DNA of 64,000 bases from an uncultured Paracoccaceae bacterium (GCA_937138255.1 CAKZOU010000046.1:18616-82615); one strand, 5' to 3'; counted from the first letter of the stretch, positions 8,146 through 17,528 are shown. Made by a program: numbers and translations. The notes: generated by a model from the sequence alone, not told the origin.

Positions 8146-8398
8146 AAGGTATCCTTTCAATGGAAAAAGGGGGCCGTCATTCGGCACCACGAGTTTGCTC
8201 TCCAAATATGCCGAATCCGTATCACCGATTCAAATTTGCCGTGGCGGCAACCGCGCAGTTTTTGGTTTTTTCCGACAATTTTCGGCGTTTGAGGGCAAAA
8301 TGGTGGAAATCGGGCGCCAGTCCTTGACCTTTCCGCCCCGCCCCTAAATGACTCCGCGAGGCCCTTGCGCCGCTGCCACGTTCAACCTCGGGCCACAT

Positions 8399-11140
8399 AT
8401 GCTCACGCCTTCCCGGATAACCGCCGTTCTGGGGCCGACCAATACCGGCAAGACCCACTACGCCATCGAGCGGATGCTCGCGCACCGGACCGGGATCATC
8501 GGCCTGCCGCTGCGGCTTTTGGCGCGCGAGGTCTATGACCGGATCGTTGCGCTTCGTGGGCCGTCGGTCGTCGCCCTGGTGACAGGCGAAGAACGGATCG
8601 TGCCGGATCGGGTCCAGTATTGGGTCTGCACGGTCGAGGCCATGCCGCAGGGGATGGGCTGCGATTTTCTCGCGGTCGACGAGATCCAGCTTTGCGCCGA
8701 TCCCGAGCGCGGCCACGTCTTCACCGACCGACTTCTACACGCCCGCGGCCTGCACGAGACCCTGTTTCTCGGCTCCGAAACCATGCGCAGCGCGATTGCA
8801 GGGCTGGTGCCGGGTGTGCATTTCCTGCATCGCGAGCGGTTTTCGACTTTGACCTACGCAGGTTCGAAAAAGATAAGCCGAATGCCCGGAAGAACGGCGA
8901 TCGTCGGGTTTTCTGTTGAAAATGTGTATGCGATTGCCGAGCTTTTGCGTCGCACCAAGGGCGGCGCGGCGGTGGTTATGGGGGCGCTCAGCCCCCGCAC
9001 CCGCAATGCCCAAGTCGCCATGTATCAAAATGGCGATGTCGATTTCCTCGTCGCCACCGATGCCATCGGCATGGGGCTCAACCTCGACATCACGCACGTC
9101 GCCTTTTCGTCGCTCACCAAGTTTGACGGCCACCGGATGCGCCCGCTTGCCCCCGACGAGCTTGCCCAGATCGCCGGCCGCGCGGGCCGACACATGAGCC
9201 ACGGCACCTTTGGCGTCACAGGCGAGGCGCCCGAGCTGGAGCAGGACGTGATCGAGGCGATCGAGAACCACCAGTTCCGCCCCGTCAAAAAGCTCCACTG
9301 GCGCAATTCGGCGCTGCAATTCGGCTCGGTCGGGCGGCTCTTGCAAAACCTGGAGGCGAAAACCGATAACGGCTGGCTGACCCGCGTGCGCGAATCCGAC
9401 GATCTGGCGGCGCTTCGCACGTTGGCCGCCGATGCCGAGGTGGCTGCCCGCGCCAGCGACGGTAAATCTGTCGAGCTTCTCTGGGATGTCTGCCGGATTC
9501 CCGATTTCCGCGGCATCAGCCGCGGCGAACACGCGGCCCTTTTGCGCGAGATCTACAATTTCCTGCATCAATATGGCCACGTTCCGCAGGATTGGTTTGC
9601 CCGACAGGTCCGCAGGATTGACAGGACAGATGGCGACATTGACACCCTCTCCAAGCGTCTGGCCTATGTGCGGACGTGGACCTATGTGGCCCAGCGACGT
9701 GGCTGGCTAGCCGACGAAAACCATTGGCGCGAGGAAACCCGCGCTGTAGAAGACCGACTGTCAGACGCGCTGCATGCCGCGCTGACCCAAAGATTTGTGG
9801 ACCGGCGGACGAGTGTTCTCCTTCGCCGGCTCAAGCAGAAGGAGGGCCTTGTGGCCGACGTGAACGACAAGGGTGAAGTGACGGTTGACGGCGAGTTCGT
9901 CGGTCGTCTTGAAGGGTTCCGCTTCCGGATGGACAAGGCCGGAAGCCCCGACGAGGCCAAAACCCTCCGGCAGGCAAGCGCTCAGGCTCTTGCGCCGCAT
10001 TTCCATCTGCGCGCGGACCGTTTCTATAACGCGCCCGATACCGAGATTGATTTCACCGAGCAGGGCGGCCTGATGTGGGGCACCGAGGCGTTGGGCAAGC
10101 TGACCGCTGGCGCGGACGCGCTGCGCCCCGTTGCCGTGGCCTTTGTCGATGACGAGGCGGGCGAGGATGTGGCCCAGAAGGTCCAGCGCCGCTTGCAGCA
10201 TTTTATCGACCGCAAGGTCGCGGCCCTGTTCGAGCCGATGATCGCCATGCAGCGCGACGAGGCGCTGAGCGGCATGGCCAAGGGCTTTGCCTTCCGTCTG
10301 GGCGAAGGCTTTGGCATCGTCCCGCGCGGCGAGGTGGCCGAGGACGTGAAGGCGCTCGATCAAGAGGCCCGCGGCGCGCTGCGCAAGCATGGCATCCGCT
10401 TTGGCCAGTTCACCATCTTCATGCCGCTTCTGCTGAAGCCCGCGCCGACCCGTCTACGCCTTGTTTTGTGGAGCCTTGCCAAAGGCTTGGCAGAATTCCC
10501 CGAAGCGCCGCCGCCGGGCCTTGTGACCGTTCCGACCGTCGACGGCCTCGTGCCGGGCACCTATGCGATGGCCGGGTATCGTGCTGCTGGCGCGCGGGCG
10601 ATCCGCATCGATATGCTGGAACGCCTCGCCGATATGCTGCGCGACAAGGACAGCAAGGGCGGTTTTGAGGCCAATCCCGATATGCTCTCGATTTCCGGGA
10701 TGACGCTCGATCAGTTCGCGGATTTGATGCAGGGCCTTGGCTACAAGGCCGAGCGTGGCGAGCGGCCCAAGGCCAAGCCGGTTGTCGAGTCGCCCGCCGA
10801 AGAAGGGGCCGAGGCCTTGGAAGCCGCCGCCCCTGAGGCCGCGCCCGAGGCGGAAATCGCGCCCGAGATCGAGGTGTTCTACACCTTTACCTGGGGTGGC
10901 CGTGCCGCGCGGCCCGAACGTGCGGCCCGCCCGCCGCGCGACAAGCGCCGCGAAGGAGGCAAGCCAGCCGAAGGGGGCGAGCGCCCGCGCGGCAAGGGCG
11001 GCAAGAAAGATCGCCACAAGGGCAAAAAGCCAGACGGTGGCGAGAAGCCCAAGGCCTTCGAGGCGCGTCCGCAGCGCGAGAAGAGGATCGACCCCGATAA
11101 TCCCTTCGCCGCCGCGCTCGCCGGCTTTAAGACGAAGTGA
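8399..11140 (+). CDS. Suv3-type DEXH RNA helicase with basic C-terminal tail
   Basis: Superfamily 2 RNA helicase of 913 residues, related to mitochondrial Suv3. Walker A is LGPTNTGKTHYA, motif II is VDEIQLCADPERG, motif V is ATDAIGMGLNLDI and motif VI is QIAGRAGR. The C-terminus has an acidic Ala/Glu-rich linker and then about 75 residues rich in Lys, Arg and Gly (about 835-905), which should bind RNA. I prefer the ATG at 8399 because the Walker A region then starts at residue 11; an ATG at 8348 is also in frame and neither has a clear ribosome binding site. The stop overlaps the GTG of the S4 protein gene (GTGA), suggesting joint action on RNA. Confidence 0.88.
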   Translation: MLTPSRITAVLGPTNTGKTHYAIERMLAHRTGIIGLPLRLLAREVYDRIVALRGPSVVALVTGEERIVPDRVQYWVCTVEAMPQGMGCDFLAVDEIQLCADPERGHVFTDRLLHARGLHETLFLGSETMRSAIAGLVPGVHFLHRERFSTLTYAGSKKISRMPGRTAIVGFSVENVYAIAELLRRTKGGAAVVMGALSPRTRNAQVAMYQNGDVDFLVATDAIGMGLNLDITHVAFSSLTKFDGHRMRPLAPDELAQIAGRAGRHMSHGTFGVTGEAPELEQDVIEAIENHQFRPVKKLHWRNSALQFGSVGRLLQNLEAKTDNGWLTRVRESDDLAALRTLAADAEVAARASDGKSVELLWDVCRIPDFRGISRGEHAALLREIYNFLHQYGHVPQDWFARQVRRIDRTDGDIDTLSKRLAYVRTWTYVAQRRGWLADENHWREETRAVEDRLSDALHAALTQRFVDRRTSVLLRRLKQKEGLVADVNDKGEVTVDGEFVGRLEGFRFRMDKAGSPDEAKTLRQASAQALAPHFHLRADRFYNAPDTEIDFTEQGGLMWGTEALGKLTAGADALRPVAVAFVDDEAGEDVAQKVQRRLQHFIDRKVAALFEPMIAMQRDEALSGMAKGFAFRLGEGFGIVPRGEVAEDVKALDQEARGALRKHGIRFGQFTIFMPLLLKPAPTRLRLVLWSLAKGLAEFPEAPPPGLVTVPTVDGLVPGTYAMAGYRAAGARAIRIDMLERLADMLRDKDSKGGFEANPDMLSISGMTLDQFADLMQGLGYKAERGERPKAKPVVESPAEEGAEALEAAAPEAAPEAEIAPEIEVFYTFTWGGRAARPERAARPPRDKRREGGKPAEGGERPRGKGGKKDRHKGKKPDGGEKPKAFEARPQREKRIDPDNPFAAALAGFKTK

Positions 11141-11529
11141 CCGGAGAGGCCCGGCCGAGCATTCGCATCGACAAATGGCTCTGGCATGCGCGTTTCTTCA
11201 AGACGCGCACGCTGGCGGCCTCGGTCGTGGCGGCAGGCAAGGTTCGGGTTGATGGCACGCCCGTGAGCAAAACCTCGCGGGCTGTCGGGTCGGGGATGGT
11301 CCTCACCTTCGTGAAAGAGGGCGACGTCAAAGTCGTCCGGATCCTCGCCTGTGGCGAGAGGCGCGGACCCGCGCCCGAGGCGCAAAGCCTCTATGAAGAT
11401 CTCTCTCCCGAGCCCGCGCCGAGGCCGGCGGCGAACCCCGGCTACGATGGGAAAGGGCGCCCAAACCGCAAGGATCGGGAAAACGCCGCGGCATTTGATC
11501 CCGCCCGGCGCCCTTTCGATCTTGAATGA
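11137..11529 (+). CDS. S4-domain RNA-binding protein, Hsp15-like
   Basis: Protein of 130 residues with an N-terminal S4 domain (SIRIDKWLWHARFFKTRTLAA, then VAAGKVRVDG) and a hydrophilic Pro/Arg-rich tail. This resembles Hsp15 (HslR), which binds stalled 50S subunits carrying peptidyl-tRNA. It begins with GTG inside the helicase stop (GTGA at 11137-11140), so translation is coupled to the helicase. Placement with an RNA helicase supports a role in RNA or ribosome handling, but rescue activity itself is only inferred from the family. Confidence 0.85.
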   Translation: MTGEARPSIRIDKWLWHARFFKTRTLAASVVAAGKVRVDGTPVSKTSRAVGSGMVLTFVKEGDVKVVRILACGERRGPAPEAQSLYEDLSPEPAPRPAANPGYDGKGRPNRKDRENAAAFDPARRPFDLE

Positions 11530-11581
11530 CCGCCACTCTTGGCCTAGCTAATCGCCCGAACGCCGAATTGGATCCACGCCC

Positions 11582-11917
11582 ATGACCTATATCGTCAACG
11601 ACGCCTGCATCGCCTGCAAATACACCGACTGTGTCGAGGTATGCCCGGTGGATTGCTTCTACGAAGGCGAGAACATGCTGGTGATCCACCCTGACGAGTG
11701 CATCGACTGCGGCGTCTGCGAGCCCGAGTGCCCCGCCGACGCGATCCGCCCGGATACCGAGCCGGACATGGAGAAATGGGTCGAGTTCAACCGCAAATAC
11801 GCGGAAATGTGGCCGGTGATCATCACCCGCAAGGATCCGCTTCCCAATGCGGAAGAGATGGACGGCAAGCCGGGCAAGATTGATCTCTTCTCGGAAAAGC
11901 CCGGGCAGGGCGGCTAA
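11582..11917 (+). CDS. fdxA: Ferredoxin FdxA (3Fe-4S/4Fe-4S)
   Basis: Seven-iron ferredoxin of 111 residues, a cytoplasmic electron carrier. The N-terminal half carries the 3Fe-4S pattern ([14 protein letters not shown]), and the second motif [12 protein letters not shown] binds the 4Fe-4S cluster. The C-terminal extension after residue 60, with [17 protein letters not shown], is standard for the FdxA family. It lies 52 bases after the S4 gene, the same order as in many alphaproteobacteria as far as I recall. The redox partners are not evident here. Confidence 0.95.
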   Translation: MTYIVNDACIACKYTDCVEVCPVDCFYEGENMLVIHPDECIDCGVCEPECPADAIRPDTEPDMEKWVEFNRKYAEMWPVIITRKDPLPNAEEMDGKPGKIDLFSEKPGQGG

Positions 11918-11972
11918 ACAACTTTTCAGAACTTGAATGGTCCGGCTATCGTGTCCTGAAAGGGGGCGCGAT

Positions 11973-12896
11973 ATGATTCCTTCTGACAATCGAAGGGCCG
12001 CTTTGGCCGCTTTGTCGGTCTGGTTCCTGCTCTCCTGTGCAATCGCGTGGGGGCTGATGCCCGTGTTGGCCTGGGCTGCAGGTGGAACTGCGGTCGATGC
12101 TACCGAGCTTCTTGGCAGGATCGAAAACGGGCAATGGGCAGGGTTGCCTGAAGATTTGCGCCTTTCGCCTTCTCTTCTCTACCTTCTTACTAGGTTGCAG
12201 GATTTCGCATTCACGATCTCCGCGCTCGTGACGGCCGTCATTTTCTTTGGCCGGTCAGGTGTGAGCTATATATTGAATGGGCTGGCCTCCAAGCGGGCCA
12301 GCGTCAAATGGATCGGCGCAGCGCTCCTCCTGCCGGTTCTGGCCTATGCTCTGGCAATCATGATCGCCGCGATGGGCGAACCGGGCGTCGTCGAGACGGT
12401 GGACCTGAGCGTTGGTTCGATCTCGAAGGTGCTCATAGGGCCCGCAAGTGGTCTTTTGACCTATCTGATCCTGAGGGCCGGCCTGGGCGAGGAACCTGGT
12501 CTTCGCGGATTTGCGCTTCCCGTGATGCTGTCTCTCGCGAGCCCCCTTCGAGCAGGCCTTGTTCTCGGCGCTCTTTGGGCGCTTTGGCACGCTCCAGTTC
12601 TACTCGGGCGCGATATCATCGAAGTGGCGTTCTTTATCCTGCTGAATCTTGCCTTGAGCCTGCTGTTCACGTGGGTGTTCCTCAAGGCCCGCGGATCGAT
12701 CTGGCCCGTGGCGCTTCTTCATGCGGCGATCAACGCGGGCGACCGGATGGCCGAGACGATCCTGCCCGGCCTCGCGGCTGTTGATTGGCAGATCCCGGCC
12801 TATCTTGCGCTGATCTTGGTTGGTGTGGCCGCAGGGATTTCTCTTGCGCGGCCCCATATGAAAGAGGCCGCGATCGAGTTGACTCAGCATTCCTAG
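11973..12896 (+). CDS. CPBP family intramembrane metalloprotease
   Basis: Polytopic membrane protein of 307 residues belonging to the CPBP/ABI family (CAAX-protease related). The active-site motifs are EEPGLRGFALP (the EExxxR element, about 178), WHAPVLLG and HAAINAGDR near the C-terminus; these Glu and His residues line the putative metal site. About eight hydrophobic helices are visible. The ATG at 11973 has AAAGGGGG upstream at a good distance, preferred over the ORF opening at 11937. The substrate is unknown, and many family members have no proven protease activity. Confidence 0.85.
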   Translation: MIPSDNRRAALAALSVWFLLSCAIAWGLMPVLAWAAGGTAVDATELLGRIENGQWAGLPEDLRLSPSLLYLLTRLQDFAFTISALVTAVIFFGRSGVSYILNGLASKRASVKWIGAALLLPVLAYALAIMIAAMGEPGVVETVDLSVGSISKVLIGPASGLLTYLILRAGLGEEPGLRGFALPVMLSLASPLRAGLVLGALWALWHAPVLLGRDIIEVAFFILLNLALSLLFTWVFLKARGSIWPVALLHAAINAGDRMAETILPGLAAVDWQIPAYLALILVGVAAGISLARPHMKEAAIELTQHS

Positions 12897-13002
12897 CGAT
12901 TCGCATTTGCGCCCCTGATTTGCCCACCCTTGTCCTCACCGCAATGAGAATACCCATGAAAACAAGGGGTATGGCACTTCGGGATCGGACATGGGGCGCC
13001 GC

Positions 13003-13031
13003 TTTCAAGAATGCCATTTTTGTGGTATGAT
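13003..13031 (+). promoter_or_regulatory. Possible carD promoter
   Basis: A good -10 element TATGAT (13026-13031) lies 17 bases after a weak -35 (TTTCAA, 13003-13008). It would give a leader of about 110 bases before carD. The rest of the 254-base gap between the CPBP gene and carD holds an imperfect hairpin and T-run at about 13084-13118 and nothing that looks coding. Confidence 0.35.
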
Positions 13032-13150
13032 GCTGGGGATGTTGTAAAAGATCTGACCTGAAATCGCCGACGACCAGACCCGACGGAGACAAGCGATCGT
13101 CCCCGCCGGTTGTTTTTTCGGGTGGGTTTTGGTGCCCTGAAAGGAATAAA

Positions 13151-13657
13151 ATGACCAAGAAGAAAGCCGAGTTCAGCCCGAACGAGTTTGTTGTCTATCC
13201 CGCGCATGGGGTTGGCAAGATCGTGTCGATCGAGAAGCAGGAAGTTGCGGGCTTTGAGCTGGAGTTGTTTGTCATCTCCTTCGAGAAGGACAAGATGACC
13301 CTACGCGTGCCGACCAACAAGGCGCTCGAGATCGGGATGCGCGGTCTTTCCTCGCCGGACGTCGTGGCGCATGCGATGAAGACCCTGAAGGGCAAGGCCA
13401 AGGTCAAGAAGGCCATGTGGTCGCGCCGGGCGCAGGAATATGAACAGAAGATCAACTCGGGCGATCTGATCGCCATTGCCGAAGTGGTGCGCGACCTGCA
13501 TCGCGCCGACGACCAGCGCGAGCAGAGCTATTCGGAGCGTCAGCTTTATGAGGCCGCGCTCGAGCGCCTGACCCGCGAGATTGCCGCCGTGGCCGGAAAT
13601 GACGAGTTGGCGGCTGCGAAAGAGATCGACTCAGTGCTGATCGGTCGCGCAGCCTGA
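13151..13657 (+). CDS. carD: CarD family transcriptional regulator
   Basis: CarD/CdnL-type protein (168 residues) that contacts the RNA polymerase beta subunit and stabilises open promoter complexes, notably at rRNA promoters. The N-terminal Tudor-like RNA-polymerase-interaction domain is seen in FVVYPAHGVGKIVSIEKQEV and YRVPTNKA-like TLRVPTNKALEIGMR; a helical DNA-binding domain follows with the MWSRRAQEYEQKINSGD segment. GAAAGGA stands just before the ATG. It has its own terminator (13681-13704). In Rhodobacterales CarD is a global regulator; the target set here is inferred from that knowledge only. Confidence 0.93.
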   Translation: MTKKKAEFSPNEFVVYPAHGVGKIVSIEKQEVAGFELELFVISFEKDKMTLRVPTNKALEIGMRGLSSPDVVAHAMKTLKGKAKVKKAMWSRRAQEYEQKINSGDLIAIAEVVRDLHRADDQREQSYSERQLYEAALERLTREIAAVAGNDELAAAKEIDSVLIGRAA

Positions 13658-13680
13658 TCGAATAGTTTAACGCTAAACAA

Positions 13681-13706
13681 AAGCCGCGCCTTCGGGCGCG
13701 GCTTTT
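13681..13706 (+). terminator. Rho-independent terminator of carD
   Basis: A perfect 10-base-pair stem, AAGCCGCGCC (13681-13690) and GGCGCGGCTT (13695-13704), encloses a TTCG loop and runs into TTTT. It is preceded by A-rich sequence, so it may also serve the opposite strand. Confidence 0.85.
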
Positions 13707-13711
13707 CGTTT

Positions 13712-13770
13712 GGGGGCGCTGCCCCCGCGCCCTGCGGGCGCTCCCCCGGAGTATTTCAGGCCAAAAGAAT
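13712..13770 (+). repeat. Dispersed intergenic repeat, copy B
   Basis: GGGGGCGCTGCCCCC hairpin, a second GCCCTGCGGGC hairpin, then CCCCCGGAGTATTTCAGG and CCAAAAGAAT. It sits after the carD terminator and reads in the carD direction; its final bases form part of the purD stop codon on the opposite strand. It is the same element as at 3282-3340 and 45204-45263. Confidence 0.7.
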
Positions 13771-15032
13771 TAGAGGGCGCGCCAGCCGATATCGCGGCGG
13801 CAGAAGCCTTCGGGCCAGTCGATCTGATCGACGAGGGCATAGGCGCGGTCGCGCGCTTCTTTCAGGGTCTTGCCGCGGGCCGTGATGTTGAGGACACGGC
13901 CGCCGGTGGCGAGGATCGCGCCGTTTTGGGCGCTGGTGCCGGCATGGAAAACGATTTGGGAGGAGGTTTCTTCGATTTCGTCTAGCCCCTTGATTGTGCT
14001 GCCTTTCTGATAGGCGCCGGGATAGCCTTCGGCGGCCATGACGACGGTGATGGCGTGGTCGTCGGCCCAGTGAGGCGCGGTTTCTGCAAGGCGGCTTTCG
14101 GCGCAGGCTTGCATGAGGTCGAGCGCCTGGGCGCCGAGGCGCATCATCAAGACCTGGCATTCGGGATCGCCGAAGCGGACGTTGTATTCGACGAGGCGGG
14201 GTGCGCCGTCCTTGATCATCAGGCCAACGTAGAGAACGCCCTGATAGGGCATTCCGCGGCGGGCCATTTCGGCCATGGTCGGGCGGACGATTTCATCAAT
14301 AGCGCGTTTCTCAACGTTGGCGTTGAGCACCGGGGCGGGGGAATAGGCGCCCATGCCGCCGGTATTGGGGCCAGTGTCGCCGTCGCCCACACGCTTGTGA
14401 TCTTGTGCTGTGCCGATCGGGACGACTGTTTCACCATCCACGAGGACGAAGAGGGAGCCTTCTTCGCCCTCCATGAATTCTTCGATCACCACCTCGGCGC
14501 CGGCTGTGCCGAACTCTCCGCCGAACATGTCGTCGATGGCGTCAAGCGCCTCGGTTTCGGTCATGGCGACGATGACGCCCTTGCCAGCGGCGAGGCCATC
14601 GGCCTTGACGACGATGGGAGCACCTTGGGCACGAATATAGGCTTTGGCGCCTTCAGCCTCGGTGAAGCGGGCGTAGGCGGCTGTCGGGGCCTTGGCAGCG
14701 TCGCAGATCGCTTTTGTGAAAGATTTCGAGGCTTCGAGGCGTGCGGCGGCGGCAGAAGGTCCGAAAACTGAAAGTCCGGCATCGCGCAAACGGTCGGCAA
14801 CGCCCGCCGCGAGGGGCGCTTCTGGGCCGACGAGCACGAAATCGACTGTGTTTTCCTCGGCGAAAACGGCGACTGCATCGCCATCGAGAATGTCGATATC
14901 GGCGCATTCGGCGATTGTCGCGATCCCGGCGTTGCCGGGGGCGACGATCAGCCGGTCACACTTTGGATTTTGCTTCACGGCCCAGGCGATGGCGTGTTCC
15001 CGCCCGCCGCTTCCCAGGATGAGGATATTCAT
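13770..15032 (-). CDS. purD: Phosphoribosylamine--glycine ligase
   Basis: GAR synthetase of 420 residues, second step of de novo purine synthesis (phosphoribosylamine + glycine + ATP). The N-terminal Rossmann start MNILILGSGGREHAIAW is diagnostic, followed by the ATP-grasp domain with GAPIVVKADGLAAGKGV and AQDHKRVGDGDTGPNTGGMG, and the metal/nucleotide-binding end of the fold in EYNVRFGDPECQ. The frame is open well upstream on this strand through xseA, but the ATG at 15032 is the family start. It is divergent from xseA, with a shared 69-base gap, and convergent with carD. Confidence 0.97.
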   Translation of the reverse strand: MNILILGSGGREHAIAWAVKQNPKCDRLIVAPGNAGIATIAECADIDILDGDAVAVFAEENTVDFVLVGPEAPLAAGVADRLRDAGLSVFGPSAAAARLEASKSFTKAICDAAKAPTAAYARFTEAEGAKAYIRAQGAPIVVKADGLAAGKGVIVAMTETEALDAIDDMFGGEFGTAGAEVVIEEFMEGEEGSLFVLVDGETVVPIGTAQDHKRVGDGDTGPNTGGMGAYSPAPVLNANVEKRAIDEIVRPTMAEMARRGMPYQGVLYVGLMIKDGAPRLVEYNVRFGDPECQVLMMRLGAQALDLMQACAESRLAETAPHWADDHAITVVMAAEGYPGAYQKGSTIKGLDEIEETSSQIVFHAGTSAQNGAILATGGRVLNITARGKTLKEARDRAYALVDQIDWPEGFCRRDIGWRAL

Positions 15033-15101
15033 CGCGTCCCCCGCTTGGCCTCTGATTGGCGGCGTTCTAAGGTCAGGGGGCAAGGATAACAAGGGTGCGA
15101 A

Positions 15102-16532
15102 ATGGACCTCTTCGACGAGCGGCCGGAACCGGCAGGCAATGCGCCCGAGCTTTCGGTCTCCGAGATCAGCGGCGCGATCAAGAAGACGCTCGAGGGCGAG
15201 TTTGGCCATGTGCGGGTGCGCGGCGAGGTGGGCCGGGTGGTTCTGGCGCGGACGGGGCATCTTTATTTCGATCTCAAGGACGACCGCAGCGTTCTGGCGT
15301 CGGTGAGCTGGAAGGGGCAGGCATCGCGGCTGAGCTATATGCCGGAAGAGGGAATGGAGGTGATCGCCACGGGCAAGATCACTACCTATGGGCCGCAGTC
15401 GAAATACCAGCTGAACGTCGAGGATGTGGTGCCGGCGGGTGCGGGCGCACTCATGGCGATGCTGGAAAAGCGCAAGGCGGCGCTGGCGGCGGAGGGGCTT
15501 TTTGCGCCGGAGCGGAAGAAACCGATCCCCTATCTGCCGGAAATCATTGGGGTTGTGACCTCGCCAACGGGTGCCGTGATCCGCGATATCCTGCATCGCC
15601 TGCGGGACCGGTTTCCGCGTAAGGTCTTGGTTTGGCCGGTGGCTGTGCAGGGGCAGGCCTGCGCGCCCGAGGTGGCGCGGGCCATCGAGGGGTTCAACCG
15701 GCTGACGCCCGGCGGGGCTTTGCCGCGGCCCGATCTCATCATCGTGGCGCGGGGGGGCGGCTCGATCGAGGATCTCTGGGGCTTCAACGAAGAGATTGTG
15801 GTGCGGGCGGCGGCGGCCTCGCAGATACCGCTGATTTCGGCTGTGGGGCACGAGACCGACACGACGCTGATCGACTATGCCTCGGACTATCGCGCGCCCA
15901 CACCGACGGCGGCGGCCGAGCGGGCGGTGCCGGTCAGGGCCGAGCTTTTGGCGCAGATCGAGGGGCAGGGGGCACGGCTCACGCATGGGGCGGCCCAGAC
16001 TGTGGCGCTCCGCCGTCAGCGCCTGAATGATCTGGCCCGCGCCTTGCCGCGTCAGGAGGATTTGCTCGCCACGCCGCGACAGCGGCTGGACCATCTGGCC
16101 GAGCGCTTGCCTGCCGCGCTTCGGGCGGCGACTTCGGGCAAGCGGCTCAGGCTCAGCGAGGTTTCTGGGGGGCTGCGCCCCGGCCTTCTGCGGCGGATGA
16201 TTGAGGCTGAACGGCGGCATCTGGCCGAGCGCGCGGCGCGGCTGCGGCCTCGCGATCTGGAAATGTTGGTTGTGCGTGGGCAAGAGCGGCTCGATCACGG
16301 CTTGCGCCGTCTGTCCGATCTTGCGACCCGCCGCGAGAGCGAGCGGACGGCGAAATTGCGGTCCCTCGATCAGCTTTTGCAAACGCTCGGCTATGAAGCG
16401 ACGCTCAATCGCGGTTATGCCGTGGTGCGCGGGGATGGGCGCGTCGTAACGACACGCGATGAGGCCGCGGCGACAAAGGCGCTTGAAATCCAGTTTGCCG
16501 ATGGACGGATCGGCGCGAAATCAACGGGCTAG
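15102..16532 (+). CDS. xseA: Exodeoxyribonuclease VII large subunit
   Basis: Large subunit of the single-strand-specific exonuclease VII, 476 residues. An OB-fold (about 15-110: VRVRGEVGRVVLARTGHLYFDLKD) is followed by the catalytic domain with IGVVTSPTGAVIRDILHRL, ARGGGSIEDLWGFN and AVGHETDTTLIDY, and then by a long helical coiled-coil C-terminal part (about 290-420) that binds XseB. XseB is not encoded nearby. The 3' end overlaps the convergent AlkB-like gene by 12 bases. Confidence 0.96.
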   Translation: MDLFDERPEPAGNAPELSVSEISGAIKKTLEGEFGHVRVRGEVGRVVLARTGHLYFDLKDDRSVLASVSWKGQASRLSYMPEEGMEVIATGKITTYGPQSKYQLNVEDVVPAGAGALMAMLEKRKAALAAEGLFAPERKKPIPYLPEIIGVVTSPTGAVIRDILHRLRDRFPRKVLVWPVAVQGQACAPEVARAIEGFNRLTPGGALPRPDLIIVARGGGSIEDLWGFNEEIVVRAAAASQIPLISAVGHETDTTLIDYASDYRAPTPTAAAERAVPVRAELLAQIEGQGARLTHGAAQTVALRRQRLNDLARALPRQEDLLATPRQRLDHLAERLPAALRAATSGKRLRLSEVSGGLRPGLLRRMIEAERRHLAERAARLRPRDLEMLVVRGQERLDHGLRRLSDLATRRESERTAKLRSLDQLLQTLGYEATLNRGYAVVRGDGRVVTTRDEAAATKALEIQFADGRIGAKSTG

Positions 16533-17528
16533 GGCGGCAAGCCGCGGATCCATCACCCGCCGCCAGAGGCGCGGCATCAGGGCCAGCGTGGCCATGATCG
16601 GCAGGGAATAGGGCAGCCGCGGGGCGCTGGTCAGCTCAAGCGCCGGATAGGGCTTTTGCGGGTTCAGGTGGTGGTCGGAATGCCTCGGCGCATTGAGCAT
16701 CAGGCCCGAGGTAAACCAATGCGGGCTGTCCCAGCTGTGCTGTGGCCCCACGGGCTCTGGTGAGCCGCCTTCTTGCAGGCCGCGGGTGAGGCCATAGTGC
16801 TGGACATAGTCCGACATCAAGAGCTGCACTGTCGCATAGGCCGACAGGGCGAAAAAGGCGGCAAGGGCGGCAGGGCCGCCATAGGCCAGCGCACCAAGAA
16901 CAAGTGCCAATGTTGCGACCAGATCGCCAAAATAGGGGTGCCGCCAAATCCCGTCGCCACGGCGGGCGCGGCGTGCGCTTTCGGCGCGAAAGCCCTTGCG
17001 GAAGGAGCCGATCCAAGCGCGAGGGGCGAAGCGATAGAAGGATTCACCGGCCCGCGCCGTGTTGGGATCGGCAGGTGTTGCCACGGACACATGATGAACC
17101 AGAAGATGCGCCGAGCCGTGGTGGCCGAAAATGTGGCTGCGATAGACAAGCCGGCCAAGTCGCCGCAGGCTTCGGTTCGAGCGGTGCACAAGCTCGTGGG
17201 CGTTCGAGTTGCCGACCTGCCCCAGAAACATCCCCGCCGCGAGAAAGAGGGCGATCCTTTCCCAAAACGCCAGCCAATCTCCCGCAAGCCCGGCAACAGC
17301 TGATGCCATCACGGCGAAATGGCCGAAGGCGAGCACGACCGAAAGCGCGTCTGCCGCCGGAAACTCCTCGCCTTTTTGGGAGGGAGAGACGCGAGAGACC
17401 AACGCGTCGAGGCCCGCGGCAAGTGCCGTCATGTAGACGAGCGCAGCCGCCGCCCAAATTCCGCCAAACGTTGAAGCTGCCAGAAGCAGGGGGAGGGGTG
17501 TCAGAGTGGCGATGGTAAAGAAGATCAT
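16521..17528 (-). CDS. AlkB-like membrane di-iron monooxygenase
   Basis: Integral membrane non-haem di-iron protein of 335 residues, of the alkane 1-monooxygenase/fatty-acid desaturase superfamily. The eight-His pattern is visible: NAHELVHR, then HIFGHHGSAHLLVHHVS, then PRHSDHHLNP near residue 280; an additional HYG lies in a late helix. About six hydrophobic helices separate these. The order and spacing look like AlkB rather than a desaturase, but the protein is shorter than classic AlkB (about 400) and no rubredoxin gene is present, so the substrate is uncertain. Its last codons overlap xseA. Confidence 0.82.
   Translation of the reverse strand: MIFFTIATLTPLPLLLAASTFGGIWAAAALVYMTALAAGLDALVSRVSPSQKGEEFPAADALSVVLAFGHFAVMASAVAGLAGDWLAFWERIALFLAAGMFLGQVGNSNAHELVHRSNRSLRRLGRLVYRSHIFGHHGSAHLLVHHVSVATPADPNTARAGESFYRFAPRAWIGSFRKGFRAESARRARRGDGIWRHPYFGDLVATLALVLGALAYGGPAALAAFFALSAYATVQLLMSDYVQHYGLTRGLQEGGSPEPVGPQHSWDSPHWFTSGLMLNAPRHSDHHLNPQKPYPALELTSAPRLPYSLPIMATLALMPRLWRRVMDPRLAALAR

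Noticed and set aside
13770..16382. Long minus-strand reading frame of 870 codons covering purD and most of xseA
   Set aside because: Only the part from 15032 down is purD. The rest is antisense to xseA and rich in Arg, Pro and His, as expected of GC-driven shadow frames.
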